64,000 nt of DNA. Origin: Ruminococcus sp. GTDB taxonomy: Bacteria > Bacillota_A > Clostridia > Oscillospirales > Ruminococcaceae. Positions 9,195 to 17,400 of the stretch are shown piece after piece (the first letter of the stretch is position 1; the number at the start of each line of letters is the position of its first letter). A program made the translations under genes and the position numbers. The notes under the pieces were generated by a model, which saw only the letters and a program-made list of their open reading frames with translations, searched no databases and was not told the origin of the DNA. The stretch covers positions 62,001 through 126,000 of the forward strand of contig NZ_JAEEMU010000033.1 in assembly GCF_016283395.1 (NCBI RefSeq). The letters run 5' to 3'.

Positions 9195-10736
9195 TCATGA
9201 TACTATTGGTATCAGCAGCATACCGCCGTTTTCAAGACGCTGACCACTAAGCTCGTTTTCTTCCATGATAGCAGCCACACTTGTGCTGTAGCGTTTGGCG
9301 ATGTCCCATATATCCTCGTTTTCTATGCCGAAATAAAGCTTGATAGCGTAATCGCCGTCACGCTCTTTTCGGGTAGTTTCATCGACTGAGATATCCGTCA
9401 CAGCCTTTATGGAGTCGGAGCTGTACACCAGAAGCTTTACTCCTATATCCGACTTTGCTGTAAGGACTCCCTCGGCAGATATATCGTATGAAGTCTCACG
9501 CACATAGACCTCAGCCGCCACCGATGTACCGTTTATATTATCGGGAAGTCCCACCGTTACCTCAAAGGCTTCATCGCGGTCAGGCATAATTATCATGCCT
9601 GCTTTGTCCTTTGCCGCCATAGAATAGGTCAGCATACCGCTTATGACAACCGAACGTCCGTCATCTCCGATACGGGTATTGATATTCTTCGGCTCGCTCC
9701 ACATAGCGTATATAGTCTGAGGTACGTTATCTCCGTCAGCAAGCTTCGCGCTGTGCCTGAAGCTCTCATCGTATACCGCAGGTATCTGCTCGGCTTTTAT
9801 CTCTGACATTTCAACACTGCACGGGTAGACTGTTGAAAAAGCGTCCTCTGCAATCATAACAGAAGCCGTCCTTACAGCCCGGCAGCTAAGCCTTATCTCA
9901 GCTTCACACCGCAGTATCCTGTTATTCCCCTCCTTATCGGAAGCCACAGTTATATCACAGCTGAGTATCTCGGGAGTTACCGCACAGTCGTAGCTGTCAT
10001 CAAGTCCGTCAACGTCGATTATCTGGCTGTAGCCAAGAGAAAACCGCATAGCTTCGACGGTATTATCACCCGAGTAGAGGATTTCCACATCAGTTTCACC
10101 CTTTGCAAGCAGCTTTCCCGAAATAAGCTTCATCTCGCAGGCAGAAGCACTGCACCTACAGTTGAGAATTGCCGAAACATCGGGCTGAGCCGCACCAAGC
10201 TCAATATCCTCCTCAATACGGACATTTTTCTCCGCAGTAAGCCGCCCTGCCGCAAATTTTACGGGAGTCTTTTTCAGCTGAATATTCATACCCACAGCGT
10301 CTGAAACGACCTGCTGCTCCTGCTGACCTGTAACGGTTATCTTTGTGGAAACAGCTCCTCTCAGGTCAAGGCGGCGTTTGTTCACAGCTCTGAAATTTGC
10401 ATGGTCAGCCTTAGGTATCAGCTTCACTTCTGCGGACTCGGCTGTTTTACCCAGTTCCACCGTCTTTGTGAAGCTCCTGTGCTGCTCCACAGACTGCACC
10501 TCATTGCTGTTTTCGCCGCAGTAAAGGATATGTATATCGCATCTCAGCTCATAGGTCAGCTTGTCGCCGCTGATGCTCCAGTCAGTGATAACAGGCGAAG
10601 TCTCGCAGCGGATAAGTCTGAAAATATCGGGGCAGTAATCGGGCAGGATATAATCCAGCTCCACAGACTGCTCCTGTATCCCGTCATATATCATCTCGGC
10701 AGCAGGAACAGTCTCTCTGTTAAGTTTTAAGTCCAT
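9195..10736 (-). CDS. sipL: SipL-like SPOCS (DUF3794) and LysM domain protein
   Basis: 513 residues. Several DUF3794/SPOCS repeats fill residues 1 to about 455 (opening MDLKLNRETVPAAEMIYDG, then LPDYCPDIFRL), and a LysM domain ends the protein (IENEDIWDIAKRYST, then LLIPIVS). In C. difficile SipL binds SpoIVA through its LysM domain and is needed to place the coat around the forespore. Adjacency to spoIVA here supports the same role. I chose the ATG at 10736 because AAGGAGGT precedes it; an in-frame start at 10883 has no such site and adds a hydrophobic stretch unlike the family. Family is clear; the exact symbol is inferred. Confidence 0.85.
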   Translation of the reverse strand: MDLKLNRETVPAAEMIYDGIQEQSVELDYILPDYCPDIFRLIRCETSPVITDWSISGDKLTYELRCDIHILYCGENSNEVQSVEQHRSFTKTVELGKTAESAEVKLIPKADHANFRAVNKRRLDLRGAVSTKITVTGQQEQQVVSDAVGMNIQLKKTPVKFAAGRLTAEKNVRIEEDIELGAAQPDVSAILNCRCSASACEMKLISGKLLAKGETDVEILYSGDNTVEAMRFSLGYSQIIDVDGLDDSYDCAVTPEILSCDITVASDKEGNNRILRCEAEIRLSCRAVRTASVMIAEDAFSTVYPCSVEMSEIKAEQIPAVYDESFRHSAKLADGDNVPQTIYAMWSEPKNINTRIGDDGRSVVISGMLTYSMAAKDKAGMIIMPDRDEAFEVTVGLPDNINGTSVAAEVYVRETSYDISAEGVLTAKSDIGVKLLVYSSDSIKAVTDISVDETTRKERDGDYAIKLYFGIENEDIWDIAKRYSTSVAAIMEENELSGQRLENGGMLLIPIVS

Positions 10737-10867
10737 AACGGTAACCTCCTTGAAGTTTGCTTTGTGTAATATATATTCACACGCAGGTACAAGTATGCAT
10801 ATGATAAGGAAATTCACCTTTTTTCGCGTTATGCCCCTTACGAAACGAAATTTTTTTGCCGCGCATA

Positions 10868-10896
10868 TTGCTTTATTGCCCATAATATGGTATAAT
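10868..10896 (+). promoter_or_regulatory. Promoter for the Nudix gene leader
   Basis: TTGCTT (10868-10873), a 17-base spacer and a perfect TATAAT (10891-10896). Transcription should start near 10903, giving a leader of about 95 bases. Confidence 0.65.
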
Positions 10897-10915
10897 TAAT
10901 TTTGAACTATATAAA

Positions 10916-10977
10916 AGCAGCTCACCACATGATACTCTGAAGCAGGGTGAACTGCTCTTGATTCTGCTTGTTTTTTT
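10916..10977 (+). promoter_or_regulatory. Structured leader with possible attenuator
   Basis: Arms AGCAGCTCACC (10916-10926) and GGTGAACTGCT (10946-10956) pair with one mismatch. A competing pair AAGCAG (10940-10945) with CTGCTT (10964-10969) sits directly before a run of seven T (10971-10977). The two pairings overlap, as in an antiterminator/terminator switch. It could also be a short RNA. I do not recognise a known family. Confidence 0.35.
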
Positions 10978-10998
10978 ACAGGCAAGAAAGGATTATCT

Positions 10999-11412
10999 AT
11001 GCTTCACGAGAAATCATGCGGCGCAATTGTCTACAGGAAATACCACGGCAATACGGAAATACTGCTGATAAAGCATATCAACAGCGGTCACTGGTCCTTC
11101 CCGAAAGGGCACGTTGAAAAGGGCGAGACCGAGGTTGAAACTGCACGTCGTGAGATCATGGAGGAGACTTCCATTGACGTTATTATTGATCCGACATTCA
11201 GAGAAACAGTAACCTATTCACCCAAGAAAGACACGATGAAAGTCGTTGTATACTTTCTTGCAAAAGCGAAAAACGTTGATTTTATCCCACAGGAGGGAGA
11301 GATCGCGGAAATACGCTGGGTGGATATATCCTACGCCACAAATATCCTGTCATATGAGAATGACAGAACTATCGTAGCAAAAGCCAAAACCGCTATCAAG
11401 GAAAATCACTGA
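10999..11412 (+). CDS. Nudix hydrolase
   Basis: 137 residues, one Nudix fold. The Nudix box spans about 37-59 (GHVEKGE, then REIMEET), with the catalytic Glu pair intact. Family members cut nucleoside diphosphates linked to another group; the sequence resembles bis(5'-nucleosyl)-tetraphosphate pyrophosphatases, with GHWSFPKGHVE as in that subgroup, but the substrate is not certain. The gene is single, with its own promoter and structured leader and a terminator 5 bases after the stop. Confidence 0.9.
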   Translation: MLHEKSCGAIVYRKYHGNTEILLIKHINSGHWSFPKGHVEKGETEVETARREIMEETSIDVIIDPTFRETVTYSPKKDTMKVVVYFLAKAKNVDFIPQEGEIAEIRWVDISYATNILSYENDRTIVAKAKTAIKENH

Positions 11413-11416
11413 ACAC

Positions 11417-11449
11417 AAAAAAAGGAGTACCGAAAGGTACTCCTTTTTT
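11417..11449 (+). terminator. Terminator after the Nudix gene
   Basis: Arms AAAGGAGTACC / GGTACTCCTTT with a GAAA loop and a run of T. Same stem as the terminator at 7534-7565. Confidence 0.88.
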
Positions 11450-11657
11450 AGCTGTTAGCCATTAGCCGTTAGCTTGTAGGGAACGGCGTCCTCGACAGCC
11501 TGTTGTGTAGGGGCGCGTTCCGCGCGCCCGTGTATGCGCATTACAATGCAAATAACAAAATACCATGTGTATGGAAGCACGAGCCATTAGTTTGTAGGGA
11601 CGCCCATTGGGCGTCCGTTTGTGAATTGAAAGTAAAAAAGGCGCACAACTGTGCGCC
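11450..11657. repeat. 7-bp array and three inverted CCTACA palindromes
   Basis: AGC recurs at 11450, 11457, 11464 and 11471 (period 7). Palindromes opening with TGTAGGG follow at 11475-11502, 11506-11530 and 11593-11617, in the opposite orientation to those at 7.5 and 26 kb. A further palindrome with core GGCGCACA / TGTGCGCC is at 11639-11657. The rest of the gap to 11811 shows no gene; short open frames here are repeat sequence. Confidence 0.75.
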
Positions 11658-11811
11658 CTTAATATATCCACCCGAGGTATAATTTTTGCGATATTCAATG
11701 GTTTTTAGTTGAAAAACTGCCATTTTCGCCCCTATTACAGAAAGACATTTTTCAGCAGGTCACGATGAAAACAGGATTTCAACTACTTACGTATGTTGTA
11801 ACTATATGTAT

Positions 11812-11891
11812 GGAACGCCTCCCAACAGGAGCCGCGACCCTCTGTCCTTCGGACATCTCCCTGTACTACAGGGAGTAACCCTCGGCGTTCC
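11812..11891. repeat. 80-bp structured element with 8-bp inverted ends
   Basis: Ends GGAACGCC (11812) and GGCGTTCC (11884-11891) enclose two hairpins, GTCC-TTC-GGAC (11844-11854) and CTCCCTG-TACTA-CAGGGAG (11857-11875), giving a multi-branched fold. A 7-bp array follows (ATTA at 11895, 11902, 11909 and 11916), whose last unit supplies the stop codon of the DUF4317 gene. Confidence 0.65.
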
Positions 11892-11916
11892 TTAATTACG
11901 CATTATGCATTATGAA

Positions 11917-13044
11917 TTAAAGAGTAACGGGCAGTCCGTTTATCTCGATAGTCGGGTCGTCAATGTCGATAAGCAGACATCTTCTGCCGTCCACAACGCT
12001 TGTACGCACCTTATCAGCCGCAGAAGGCTTGATATTTACAGTAATACCGGGAGAAGTGAGGACTGTCTTAGTCTCCACAAGATTAGCCGCAGTAAGCGGT
12101 GCAGTACCGCATACCTTTTCGTACACAGGCTCGACCATATTCACGCGCTCTTCGGGGAGTCCCACATCAACGAGGATATCCTTGAGCTTCATATTGTCGA
12201 TGACAACTCTGTCTGTATCGTCCTTGTTGTCCTCAACGACCTCCTGTATCTTCTCATTAACGGTCTTTATGAGGGTATAATCAAGGTCGTCACCCACAAC
12301 ATTTTTAAGTATGCTCTGGAAGCTGTTTTTCTCGCTCTCTGCCGACATTACAAAGGTACAGCCGAGAACATTCTCAACTACTGATACATTAGGAGACTTG
12401 ATATTCTTAGTGTAGTACATAACGTGGTTTATATCCGAGCTCCTGTTGCTGAAAACAGGGTAAAGGAAGCCATCTGACGGAGCTTTGCTGATTATAAGCT
12501 CTGTATTGACCTTCTTCGTTATCTCATTGCCCACACTGTCGAACACAAAGCCGTCCTTGCTTGTATTTACAGGACAGATAGCTGTAAGGATATAGCGGTA
12601 TATCTCGTCCTCGCCATCAGCAAATTCGTCATTCTTGTCCTTTTTGCGGATAGTGTATGTACAGTAGGCTGTTATAACTGCAAACGGACCTGTATATGCG
12701 ATATTATTTGCGATATGGTTGAGGAAGTCCTCACAGGCGATATCGTCTTTGAGCTCGGAAGTAAGGAGAGTATAGAGGATATTCTGAGGCTGTCCCTCGT
12801 CATAGGCTTCGTTGGGGAACTCATACTCCACAAAAGCCTTGCCGACATTGGTATTCAGCACCTTTTTCAGAGTCTCATCGTACACATCGTGCTCCTCAAC
12901 AGGCATAGTAAGGCATGAGCTGACATTGTGGTATCTCACGTTTTTCTCTGCGTCCACAAAAGCCGTGAGGACGCGCTCCATTATGAAAAATCCGCTCTTG
13001 TCGGAGAAATTCTTTTTTATCTCTGCTGTTTCTTTTTTATTCAT
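11917..13044 (-). CDS. DUF4317 domain protein
   Basis: 375 residues, soluble, no signal peptide or membrane segment. The opening MNKKETAEIKKNFSDKSGFF and overall length match the DUF4317 family found in Clostridia, whose function is unknown. The middle region is rich in Asp/Glu and a conserved-looking C-terminal part ends in NGLPVTL. The TAA stop lies inside a 7-bp repeat array. It is flanked by repeat regions on both sides and appears to be a single-gene unit. No motif suggests an enzyme activity. Confidence 0.85.
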   Translation of the reverse strand: MNKKETAEIKKNFSDKSGFFIMERVLTAFVDAEKNVRYHNVSSCLTMPVEEHDVYDETLKKVLNTNVGKAFVEYEFPNEAYDEGQPQNILYTLLTSELKDDIACEDFLNHIANNIAYTGPFAVITAYCTYTIRKKDKNDEFADGEDEIYRYILTAICPVNTSKDGFVFDSVGNEITKKVNTELIISKAPSDGFLYPVFSNRSSDINHVMYYTKNIKSPNVSVVENVLGCTFVMSAESEKNSFQSILKNVVGDDLDYTLIKTVNEKIQEVVEDNKDDTDRVVIDNMKLKDILVDVGLPEERVNMVEPVYEKVCGTAPLTAANLVETKTVLTSPGITVNIKPSAADKVRTSVVDGRRCLLIDIDDPTIEINGLPVTL

Positions 13045-13109
13045 TATATAATGTCCTTTCTTTTATCCTTGTCTATACATAAAAACTCTATTAAACTAAT
13101 AATGGGATT

Positions 13110-13268
13110 CTAAAGGGTTCACAACCCTTTAGCGGATTCCAAAGGCAGAGCCTTTGGTAGGTTTGGGCAACGCCCAATAATCGTAAGGCGCTCCGCAAAG
13201 GGTGAATTTCACAACAGTCCAGTGGACTGTTGTGAAAGAGGGAACGCCCTGCAAGAGAGGGCGTTCCC
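13110..13268. repeat. Row of five consecutive hairpins
   Basis: Five palindromes within 160 bases: 13110-13132 (AAAGGGTT/AACCCTTT), 13139-13157 (CCAAAGGC/GCCTTTGG), 13163-13177 (TTGGGC/GCCCAA), 13208-13236 (13-bp arms from TTCACAACAG), 13240-13268 (GGGAACGCCCT/AGGGCGTTCCC). They lie between the start of the DUF4317 gene and the end of the cohesin-like gene. No coding potential seen. Confidence 0.8.
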
Positions 13269-13313
13269 TAAATAAAAATACTATTTCATTCTAAACCGTT
13301 AAATGCAAATATA

Positions 13314-14012
13314 TCATCTTACAGTTATACTGCCGCCTTCAAGGTGTTCAAAGGCATATTTCTCAAATGACATATTAGCGTCGAGGTCACGGAACATATC
13401 CGAGTCCATGTAATAATATCCAAGATCGTACACTGTACCAGGCTGTGCATCATTAGGGACTTTGAAGAAGAATGTAGCTATATCTCCGTCCTGACCGTTG
13501 TTGTCCTGAAACATTGTTGTAAAGAATACTGAACGCTGGTGGTTTCTTATCAGCTCATCGGCAAGATTTCTCTGCCAGTCCATAGCCACAAATCCCGAAT
13601 TGTGCTGTGTAGCCTTTCCAAGCTCATACTCTACAGTAAGATCTTCTTCGTCCTCTATCTGACACTCCAAAACATCGGGATATGTGATATGTATACCACA
13701 CATACTCCACTTCTTGTCTGCACCTGTGACAGATACGGTAACTTTTGCAATTTCACCGGGCTTTGCATCGGTCTTGCTTAATTTTATAAGCGGACCGTTA
13801 TCTATTTCGGGGATATCCTTGAACTTTACGTGCATAAGCTCCATGCTCTCGGACATCTCTTTGCCGTTTTCATCTGTAACAGGCTCGGCAGCAGCAGTTG
13901 TTGTTTCAGCTTCGGCATTTTTGCCGTTCTTTTTATCAGAGTCCAGACAGCCTGTCATACAGACGGCTGCCATAGCGAGAGCCATAAGAACTGCGCTAAA
14001 CTTATGCTTCAT
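13314..14012 (-). CDS. Lipoprotein with cohesin-like domain
   Basis: 232 residues from the ATG at 14012. Residues 1-21 form a lipoprotein signal with lipobox MTGC (lipidated Cys22), then a Thr/Glu/Ala-rich spacer to about 70. Residues about 74-232 follow the cohesin pattern: IKLSKTDAKPGEIAKVTVSV, then GIHITYP, a DGDIATFFFKVP strand and a closing GGSITV. Cohesins bind dockerins, so this could hold dockerin enzymes at the membrane. AAGGAG precedes this ATG, inside the end of clpE, and the two genes overlap by 11 bases, so translation is probably coupled. A start at 14042 lacks a ribosome site. The cohesin call rests on pattern only; another beta-sandwich domain is possible. Confidence 0.7.
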   Translation of the reverse strand: MKHKFSAVLMALAMAAVCMTGCLDSDKKNGKNAEAETTTAAAEPVTDENGKEMSESMELMHVKFKDIPEIDNGPLIKLSKTDAKPGEIAKVTVSVTGADKKWSMCGIHITYPDVLECQIEDEEDLTVEYELGKATQHNSGFVAMDWQRNLADELIRNHQRSVFFTTMFQDNNGQDGDIATFFFKVPNDAQPGTVYDLGYYYMDSDMFRDLDANMSFEKYAFEHLEGGSITVR

Positions 14013-16362
14013 TTTCAGCCTGCTCCTTCCTGCCGCTGACAACTATCTTATCGCCCTCAGCCGAAATGCTTATAACACTTATCTCTGAAGCACGTTCAAG
14101 TATGATCTCTGCGACCTGATCCTCGACTTCTTCGCGAATAACACGGCGGATATCTCTTGCGCCGTAAGGCTTGCCGAATGACTTCTCTGCAATAAGCTCG
14201 AGAGCTTCTCTTGTATACTCAACAGAGATATTCTTTTCAGCAAGAGGTTCTTTCATCTCGTCAATCATAAGTGCAGCTATATCAGCAAAGTTCTCCTTAG
14301 TGAGATCCTTGAATACCACGATCTCGTCGATACGGCTGATAAATTCGGGACGGAGGAAGTCTCTCAGACCCTTCATAGCCTTTTCTCTCGATATCTCGTT
14401 CTCGGTACGGTTAAAGCCCACACCTATGCTCTTATCTGTAGAACCTGCATTTGAAGTCATGCAGATTATTGTATTTGCAAAGTTGATAGTTCTGCCCTGT
14501 GCATCGTCCACCTTACCCTCGTCCAGTATCTGCATGAGGATATTCATAACATCGGGGTGAGCCTTTTCGATCTCGTCAAAGAGTATTACCGAATAAGGCT
14601 TGCGGCGAACCTTTTCTGTGAGCTGTCCTGCTTCCTCATAGCCTACATAGCCTGGAGGCGAGCCTATCATACGTGCAACAGAATGCTTTTCCATATACTC
14701 TGTCATATCAAGTCTGATAAGCGGATCGGGTGAGTCAAAAAGCTCCTCAGCAAGTGATTTTACAAGCTCTGTCTTACCTACGCCTGTAGGACCTACGAAT
14801 ATGAACGAAGCAGGTCTGCGGCGTTTGCTGAGCTGAACTCTTGTACGCTTGATAGCTCTCGTGAGAACTCCAACAGCCTCTTCCTGACCGATAACGCGCT
14901 TTTTGAGAGCTTCCTCAAGTCTTGCTATCTTCATAAACTCATTTTCAGCTATCTTACTTGCTGGGATACCCGTCCAGCGTTCGATGACCTTAGTGATATC
15001 AGACTCTTCAACGTTGACATTTGCTGCCTTTTCTTTAAGAGCTGCTTCTGTCTCACGTGTATGGATAAGCTTGCTCTTTACCTCGGCAAGTGCCTGATAA
15101 TCTATTTCTTCCTGCTCGGAGATAGATGTCTCCATTTCTTCAAGGACCTTTATCTCCTTTTTGATCTTTTCGTATTCACCTATTTCGGGCGAACGGATAC
15201 AAGCATAGGCACAGCTTTCATCAAGGAGGTCTATTGCCTTATCGGGCAGGAAACGGTCTGTGATATATCTCTCTGAGAGTACTGCACAAACTCTTACAAG
15301 GTAATCGGATATGTGTACCTTGTGGAATTCCTCGTAATACTTCTTTATGCCAACAAGTACATTTACTGTATCCTCGATAGTTGGCTCGTTTACAGTAACG
15401 GGCTGGAAACGTCTTTCGAGGGCAGAGTCCTTTTCGATATATTTACGGTACTCGCCGAATGTTGTAGCACCTATTACCTGTACCTCTCCTCTTGAAAGAG
15501 CAGGCTTTAGGATATTTGCGGCATTCATAGAGCCTTCGGAATCTCCTGCACCTACAAGGTTATGAACCTCGTCGATGAAGAGTATGATATTGCCCTCTTT
15601 CTTTACCTCGTCAACAAGTCCCTTTACACGGCTCTCGAACTGTCCGCGGAACTGAGTACCTGCAACGAGTGCGGTAAGGTCAAGAAGGTATACCTTTTTA
15701 TCAACAAGATTGAAAGGAACATCACCTTCGTTTATGCGAAGTGCGATACCCTCGGCGATAGCTGTCTTTCCGACACCCGGCTCACCGATAAGGCAGGGAT
15801 TGTTCTTTGTACGTCTTGAAAGTATCTGTATAACACGGGCTATCTCGTTATCTCTGCCGATTATATTATCGAGCTTGCCGTCTGCTGCCTTCTGGGAGAG
15901 ATTTGTGCAGTAGCTGCCGAGGAATTTTGGTTCCTTCGACTTTTTCTCCTTACTATTGCGTCCGAAAAGTCCCCCTTTTTTCTCTTTGCTGTCTGATGAC
16001 TTTTCATCGGAAGAGCCGTTGCGGCTGCTGAAAAAGCTGCGCGGATCAAATCCGCTGCTGTTGCTGTCGTCCGACTTATCCCCGTCATCATTTCCGCCGA
16101 ACATATTGGTTATAAAGTCGGGAAGAACGCCCGAGCCGCCCATTTCAAAGCTGTCGCCGTCCAGCATTCCCATCATCTGATCCGAGAGCTGATCAAGCTC
16201 TTCATCAGTGATGCCGAGTTTATCCATATATTCCTTGATCTGCGGGATATTCTGCGATCTTGCACAAGAAAGGCAGAGTCCCTCATTTTTCTTTTCGTTT
16301 CCCTGAACAGAGGTGATGAACACCACCGCAGGTCTTTTTTTGCATTTACTGCACATTATCAT
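14002..16362 (-). CDS. clpE: ClpE-type AAA+ unfoldase with N-terminal zinc finger
   Basis: 786 residues. It lacks the ClpC N-domain repeats and instead begins with a zinc finger (C4, C7, C30, C33), as in ClpE. A Ser/Asp/Lys-rich linker (about 95-145) leads to the first AAA+ module (Walker A GEPGVGKT), a short coiled middle segment, and the second module (GPTGVGKT). It should unfold proteins for ClpP. No CtsR-type site is visible in the 74-base gap upstream. A cohesin-like lipoprotein gene overlaps its 3' end. The choice between ClpE and a zinc-finger ClpC rests on the N-terminus. Confidence 0.88.
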   Translation of the reverse strand: MIMCSKCKKRPAVVFITSVQGNEKKNEGLCLSCARSQNIPQIKEYMDKLGITDEELDQLSDQMMGMLDGDSFEMGGSGVLPDFITNMFGGNDDGDKSDDSNSSGFDPRSFFSSRNGSSDEKSSDSKEKKGGLFGRNSKEKKSKEPKFLGSYCTNLSQKAADGKLDNIIGRDNEIARVIQILSRRTKNNPCLIGEPGVGKTAIAEGIALRINEGDVPFNLVDKKVYLLDLTALVAGTQFRGQFESRVKGLVDEVKKEGNIILFIDEVHNLVGAGDSEGSMNAANILKPALSRGEVQVIGATTFGEYRKYIEKDSALERRFQPVTVNEPTIEDTVNVLVGIKKYYEEFHKVHISDYLVRVCAVLSERYITDRFLPDKAIDLLDESCAYACIRSPEIGEYEKIKKEIKVLEEMETSISEQEEIDYQALAEVKSKLIHTRETEAALKEKAANVNVEESDITKVIERWTGIPASKIAENEFMKIARLEEALKKRVIGQEEAVGVLTRAIKRTRVQLSKRRRPASFIFVGPTGVGKTELVKSLAEELFDSPDPLIRLDMTEYMEKHSVARMIGSPPGYVGYEEAGQLTEKVRRKPYSVILFDEIEKAHPDVMNILMQILDEGKVDDAQGRTINFANTIICMTSNAGSTDKSIGVGFNRTENEISREKAMKGLRDFLRPEFISRIDEIVVFKDLTKENFADIAALMIDEMKEPLAEKNISVEYTREALELIAEKSFGKPYGARDIRRVIREEVEDQVAEIILERASEISVISISAEGDKIVVSGRKEQAENEA

Positions 16363-16436
16363 CAGGCAGTTCCTCCTGTCGGTTAATTATACCAAGCTTC
16401 GCGCCTTATAGGCTGAAGCAGTAATGTTTCTTTTTG

Positions 16437-17333
16437 TCATATATCTTTTATGAAGTTGTAGAAATACTTGAATACCCATGTTCTGTCAATAGCGTCATGG
16501 TTGAAGAAAAGCATCTTATCGCTTCCCATTACAACTGAAAGCCTTATCATAACAGCAATGATAACTATAATGACAACACCTTTGAATATGCCTATTATTC
16601 CGCTTATTGCATGAGTTACCAGACTCGGCTCCATGTGACTGTTCCTGCCGGCTGCTGTCTCTATGAAAATAGTCATTATCACAAAGAATACAAGCATAAC
16701 TATCAGTACGATAAGTTTTACCTGGCTTGAATACGGTTTTTCAAGATAATTATCAACAATAAACTGCGCAGCTGGCTTTAAATTGTCAGTATCCTTTATA
16801 AGTGACATGAAATCGCAGAATTTCTTAGGATTTGTCCTTATCTGTTCTGATGCATATTCTGCCGAATACATACTGAGCTCTTTTGAAACATACGAGTTTA
16901 TAATAGTTGCGTATCCTTCATGCAGCTTATTATAGAATGCACTTTCTTCATCTGCTTTTCTTCCGTTGATATTGTTGATATACTTATAAAGCTTTTCTTC
17001 AATGTCCTCGCCCGAGAAGCATATCCTCTCGACCTGACCTCGCTCAGGATAAACATCATATCCGAGATTTTCAATATACCTTATAAGGTCGTCAAGAAAA
17101 TCCACATTTGAAAGAGTCTGATCCATTTTCTTTATATTGCTGCTCCTTACGGTTTTGGAATACATAGATCCCGAAATCGAGGAACTAAGCGAAAAAGCTA
17201 TTGCCAGAGTAAGGGCATATCCTACCAACGCGACTGATGCTTTCAATATTCCTTTCTTTATTGTAATAAACATACATACGAGTACCGCTGCTGCAACGAT
17301 TACATCGTAAAACCACCAAAATTGTGCTCCCAT
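16437..17333 (-). CDS. CvpA family membrane protein
   Basis: 298 residues with about four membrane segments, two near the N-terminus (about 8-28 and 35-52) and two after residue 200, around a soluble domain of about 145 residues. The GxxxA-rich helices and GIIGIFKGVVI stretch fit the CvpA (colicin V production) family. Its role in Gram-positives is unclear, with links to envelope maintenance. It precedes clpE in the same minus-strand series. The large central domain is longer than in typical CvpA proteins. Confidence 0.7.
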   Translation of the reverse strand: MGAQFWWFYDVIVAAAVLVCMFITIKKGILKASVALVGYALTLAIAFSLSSSISGSMYSKTVRSSNIKKMDQTLSNVDFLDDLIRYIENLGYDVYPERGQVERICFSGEDIEEKLYKYINNINGRKADEESAFYNKLHEGYATIINSYVSKELSMYSAEYASEQIRTNPKKFCDFMSLIKDTDNLKPAAQFIVDNYLEKPYSSQVKLIVLIVMLVFFVIMTIFIETAAGRNSHMEPSLVTHAISGIIGIFKGVVIIVIIAVMIRLSVVMGSDKMLFFNHDAIDRTWVFKYFYNFIKDI

Positions 17334-17400
17334 GTTTTTTGCACCGTGTGCTTCTACGGTGCTTCCTCCCTTCGGATAGTGAATTAATGTGTATCACCAA

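Noticed and set aside
10737..10883. N-terminal extension of the SipL-like protein
   Set aside because: An in-frame ATG exists at 10883 but lacks a ribosome site, whereas AAGGAGGT precedes the ATG at 10736, where family similarity begins.
10903..10980. Small SRP RNA before the Nudix gene
   Set aside because: It lacks the conserved GGAA-tetraloop and internal-loop sequence of SRP RNA, so it was kept only as a leader candidate.
11462..11723. Two minus-strand open frames in the gap after the Nudix gene
   Set aside because: They run through palindromic repeats and 7-bp arrays and overlap each other; no ribosome site.
16363..16436. CtsR operator before clpE
   Set aside because: No GGTCAAA-type direct repeat could be found in the 74-base gap.
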